Shown here in pieces: positions 61,037 through 64,000 of a stretch of DNA of 64,000 nucleotides. The translations under genes and the position numbers were made by a program. Source of the stretch: Larus michahellis (taxonomy: Eukaryota; Chordata; Aves; Charadriiformes; Laridae); the NCBI RefSeq assembly GCF_964199755.1, contig NC_133896.1:91620215-91684214 (forward strand), given 5' to 3'. The notes beneath the pieces were generated by a model. That model did not search any database and was not told where the DNA came from. It saw nothing but the letters and a program-made list of their open reading frames with translations. Each line of letters begins with the position of its first letter. Positions within the stretch are counted from its first letter, which is position 1.

Positions 61037-64000
61037 TCAGCACTCAGTTTGCTGGATCTTCTCTTTCTGGTTCTCCTCCATCTCCTTCCTCGGCACAGTG
61101 ACTGCAACCATCCCTTCCAGCGCTGGGAAGGCAGGAGGCCGTGCCTGAAAGGGAAGAAAGGGGAAATTTCAGGCATGGGAGGGAGACTGAATGAGAGAAG
61201 TCTGGGCTTCTCCCTGCCTTGGAATACATGGTCCTACTGCTTGCAACCACAAGGCTCCCATTCCCTTCTAGAGCTAGGGAAGAGCCACAGTCCCACTCTC
61301 GGAGACATGTAGCGTCTTCTGGGGAATGCCGGCGCAACACTATCCTCTGTGGTGTCATGGGCATAAGGAATAAGAAAGACAGGACATGCTTAAGCGAGAG
61401 CAAAGAATGATCTGGGCAACGGTCAGGCCATTGTCAGGTTCAACGGTATGCCAGATTTTTACAACACCTTTTCAAGGAGAATAATTAAAGACATGAAGGT
61501 TCAGGTAAAATGAGATAAGAACAAATTAAAGACAGAACCACTTTCACACACCGCTTTAACAAGCGACGTTCTAGACAATGGAAAAGAGGTAGATCTCGGA
61601 GCTCCTGATAATGGTAAAGTATATGGTGACACGCAGGCAATCGATACACTGGAAAGATGAGATTAGTAAAAGAATGGTGTGGTAGGTGTGATCTCAGCTA
61701 GGAGGAAGGGACTGGGATTTCGCTGACAGGTTTCTGCCAGGCTGTAGGGAAATGATAAGCACAGGTCTTACACGATCCGTTGTGGGATCAATCATTAATG
61801 ACACCGAGAGTGTGAAAGTGCTAATGAGTTATGCAGCTGATAAAGTCGAGGAGCCTCATTTGGGAGAAAGAGGATGAAAATATCACCTGAGGCCCAGATA
61901 TTTTAGGAGAATGGAGCGGTAAACTGAATGACAGAGTGAATGAAATGCAACAGCACTAACCGCACATTGGGAGGCTCAGGGAATCGGAACAGGAATTCCT
62001 AATGTGTGGGAAATAGCCCATCAGGGGATACCAGTGAGCAGCCAGTGTTCAACCAATGCAAGAAGAGCAAATGCAATCTCAGAGAATGCCAGCAGAGAGA
62101 GGGAGAGAACAAGAGAAGAGATAGTATCTTTGCTCGAGGCACCTCATCTGCACTCGCACACAGGATAAGCCCACTGGGAAGACCGCAGAGAAGGGCAGGA
62201 GGACCACCAGTGGATGGAGGACCTGTGCTGCAACAGAGGAGTTTTGCTTACTTGTCAAAGCAAGGCTGTGAGGAATGTTTTGGGACGGCAGTGAGTATCC
62301 TGTCTGGATTAGAGCTGTTTAAGCTAGCAGAGCTGGACACCCAGGTATCCTTTTTCCTGCCAGCTGAGGGTTTACAGTTATACTGTAAAGGGTTATTTTT
62401 CTGAGGTTTTAGGCCAGAAAGGGTGGTTCTGATCATCTTGTCCTGGACTTGCACAGTCTAGAGAGTCAGCCAGAAACTGTAGATCTGTGCCTTAGATTAT
62501 CCTTTACCATCAGTGCTGATTAAGGGCCAATGACGAAGAACCAGTCACGAGTCTCTCGAGCGCTACCCGCAGTGTTTTTTTTAAAAAAGGCCCATCTTTC
62601 TTCTGTTCTGATGTTGCCAGTCTTCAGCCTCCAGCCACCAGGATTTACTAATAATTTGCATCAATGCTGTCACATCCCTCATCTCCAACTCAAGGCGGGT
62701 TGAAGGCACCCAGCTCTTTTGCCAGGGCAAGTTCTCCCAACCTGAGGTTGCTCTGAGCCCCTGGCCTCTTCTGCACTGGAAGGGGATTTTCACTGTGGGC
62801 CCTTTCCGAGAAGCTGAGTGGAAGGCTACTCACAAAAGAAGTGCCTCATCAGCAAAGAGAAACTCTGAAGGAGGAATTTGCCATGTAATTCATTTGCAGA
62901 GAAACTGTATAAAAACAGCAGAGAAACTATATGACTTGTTTGCACACGTTTTTTTCCAGTGGCATGCTGGGGAGCGATCAGTGCTGGCCTGGTCTTTGGG
63001 ATGTGATAAAGGCAAGGCAGAGTTTTCAGAAGACAAGATACTGGAACAAATGAAGGACAGTAAGTTGCCAGAAGCAGACAGCCGAGGTGTGAGGGCTGAG
63101 CCAGCAACAGATCTGCATCGAGATTGGCATCTGGGGACCAGCAGGCATTTTTGCAGAACAGGAGACTCTGTTACATCAAAGCATCCAGATAAGGAATAAG
63201 AGAGAGGACACCTACAAAAGCCTGGACATTAACCCTCCTCTATTACAACGTGGCTTGATCTCTGCAGGAATAAACAAGAAGCTTTTCAAGGCTGGGCTGT
63301 GATTGTCTCCTAGGAGGTTTTATCCCTCCTCTCAAGTGTCTGACCTGCCCCCAGACGAATGCCACAGTTAGCCAGACCTGCTGATGCCTAGGTTACAGCT
63401 TTCACTAGATGTCCCTGACACTCTGATCTGGCTGCCCGAGTCCCATTCTTCCTCTGGCCACGGTGTCCCTGAGACATTTCACTGCTGTCTCTAGGGTACG
63501 TAGGGGAAGGTCAAATAAGTGATGTCGTACAGGAAAACTAACGGAAATGGTGTGATGGACACTTACCCTTTTTTGTAGGGCCAGAGCCAGGACACAGACC
63601 GTAAGCAGGAAGAAGAGGGTGAGCGTGAGCCCAAAAGTAACTTGCCCGCTGAAGATAGTTGGAGGGCTGGAGACTTGGGCACCTATGGGGAGGAACCACG
63701 GTTAGGAAGGAGGGGAAGGTTGATTTTACTCTGGGGGAAGGCTGGGAGTGCACAAAGAGAAGCAAACTGGAAAAGGGTTCAGGGAACTGGAAGGAGAAAC
63801 AGGAGGAACTGGTGAGAGATAAGGTGGGATATCAAGAAGATGGGATCCAAGCGGTCAAAGGGGAGAAGGAAGGGGTGAGGCTGAGAGGGGAAAGGGCACC
63901 AGGACATGGAACAGGGCGAGAAGAAGGGGTGGGTTACAGATCCATGGGGGACAGTACCTGTGATCTGCAGCTCATACTGCACTGCTCCCAGTCTGCCTTC
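61037..64000 (-). CDS. LAG3: LAG3, MHC class II-binding inhibitory receptor, 3' end
   Basis: Inhibitory T-cell receptor related to CD4. Three 3' coding exons are visible: 63958-64000 (continues outside the window), 63567-63682 and 61037-61144. The first ends the last Ig domain with EGRLGAVQYELQIT. The second encodes a short stalk and the membrane helix (VTFGLTLTLFFLLTVCVLAL) followed by QKR. The third gives the whole remaining tail, from ARPPAFPALEG through VPRKEMEENQKEK to IQQTEC and the stop. Phases fit (G|GT, then phase 0). FPALEG aligns with the mammalian FSALE motif, and position beside CD4 supports LAG3. The KIEELE signalling motif is not conserved as such: KEMEEN is the nearest match. 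The mammalian Glu-Pro repeat is absent. The last intron (61145-63566) contains an old CR1 remnant. The 5' exons and Ig domains 1-3 lie beyond base 64000. Confidence 0.88.
61560..62400 (+). repeat. Old CR1-type remnant in the last LAG3 intron
   Basis: Plus strand, antisense to LAG3. Phrases such as gttgtgggatcaatcattaa, agttatgcagctgataaagt and ctgtttaagctagcagagct follow the order of old CR1 reverse transcriptase and its 3' region. Every frame is broken and the ends are approximate. Confidence 0.5.

Overview
This is vertebrate, and almost certainly bird, genomic DNA. The evidence is intron-split genes with GT-AG splice sites, many truncated CR1 LINEs (several ending in the ATTCTATG-type 3' repeats usual in birds), an avian-type LTR that starts TGTATTGGG on the minus strand, and proteins that look sauropsid. 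I cannot name the species. The LTR family suggests a neoavian bird, but that is inference.

Five protein-coding genes are recognisable, all on the minus strand. From low to high coordinates they are the 5' half of GNB3 (688-2266), P3H3 (8997-19650, 15 coding exons), GPR162 (21173-24506, 4 coding exons plus a probable non-coding first exon near 27330), CD4 (36060-42232, 9 coding exons) and the 3' end of LAG3 (61037-64000 and beyond). Order and orientation match the mammalian LAG3-CD4-GPR162-P3H3-GNB3 block, which supports each identification. Exon boundaries were placed by hand from splice sites and reading-frame continuity, and every junction within a gene keeps the frame.

Region by region: 1-2266 is GNB3 (cone-type G protein beta). 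2267-8527 is intergenic. 8528-19650 is P3H3, a collagen prolyl 3-hydroxylase of the ER, with a CpG-rich first exon and CR1s in its introns. 19651-21128 is a short spacer with a CR1. 21129 to about 27400 is GPR162, an orphan receptor, with a CpG-island promoter. About 27760-35716 is intergenic. 35717-42232 is CD4. 42595-60500 is a repeat-rich interval with CR1s, an LTR interrupted by a CR1, a pentanucleotide array, an orphan CpG island with a CTCF-like site, and a broken endogenous betaretrovirus-like provirus (LTR, primer binding site, truncated gag). 60503-64000 is the end of LAG3.

CD4 and LAG3 are paralogous immunoglobulin-superfamily receptors that bind MHC class II. The other genes are linked by position, not by pathway. 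I see no CRISPR, operon or other prokaryote-like system and nothing that is clearly a new system. The most interesting points are the divergent LAG3 tail, unpaired cysteines in CD4 domains 2 and 3, an RDEF ending in P3H3, and the CTCF-like site between CD4 and LAG3.
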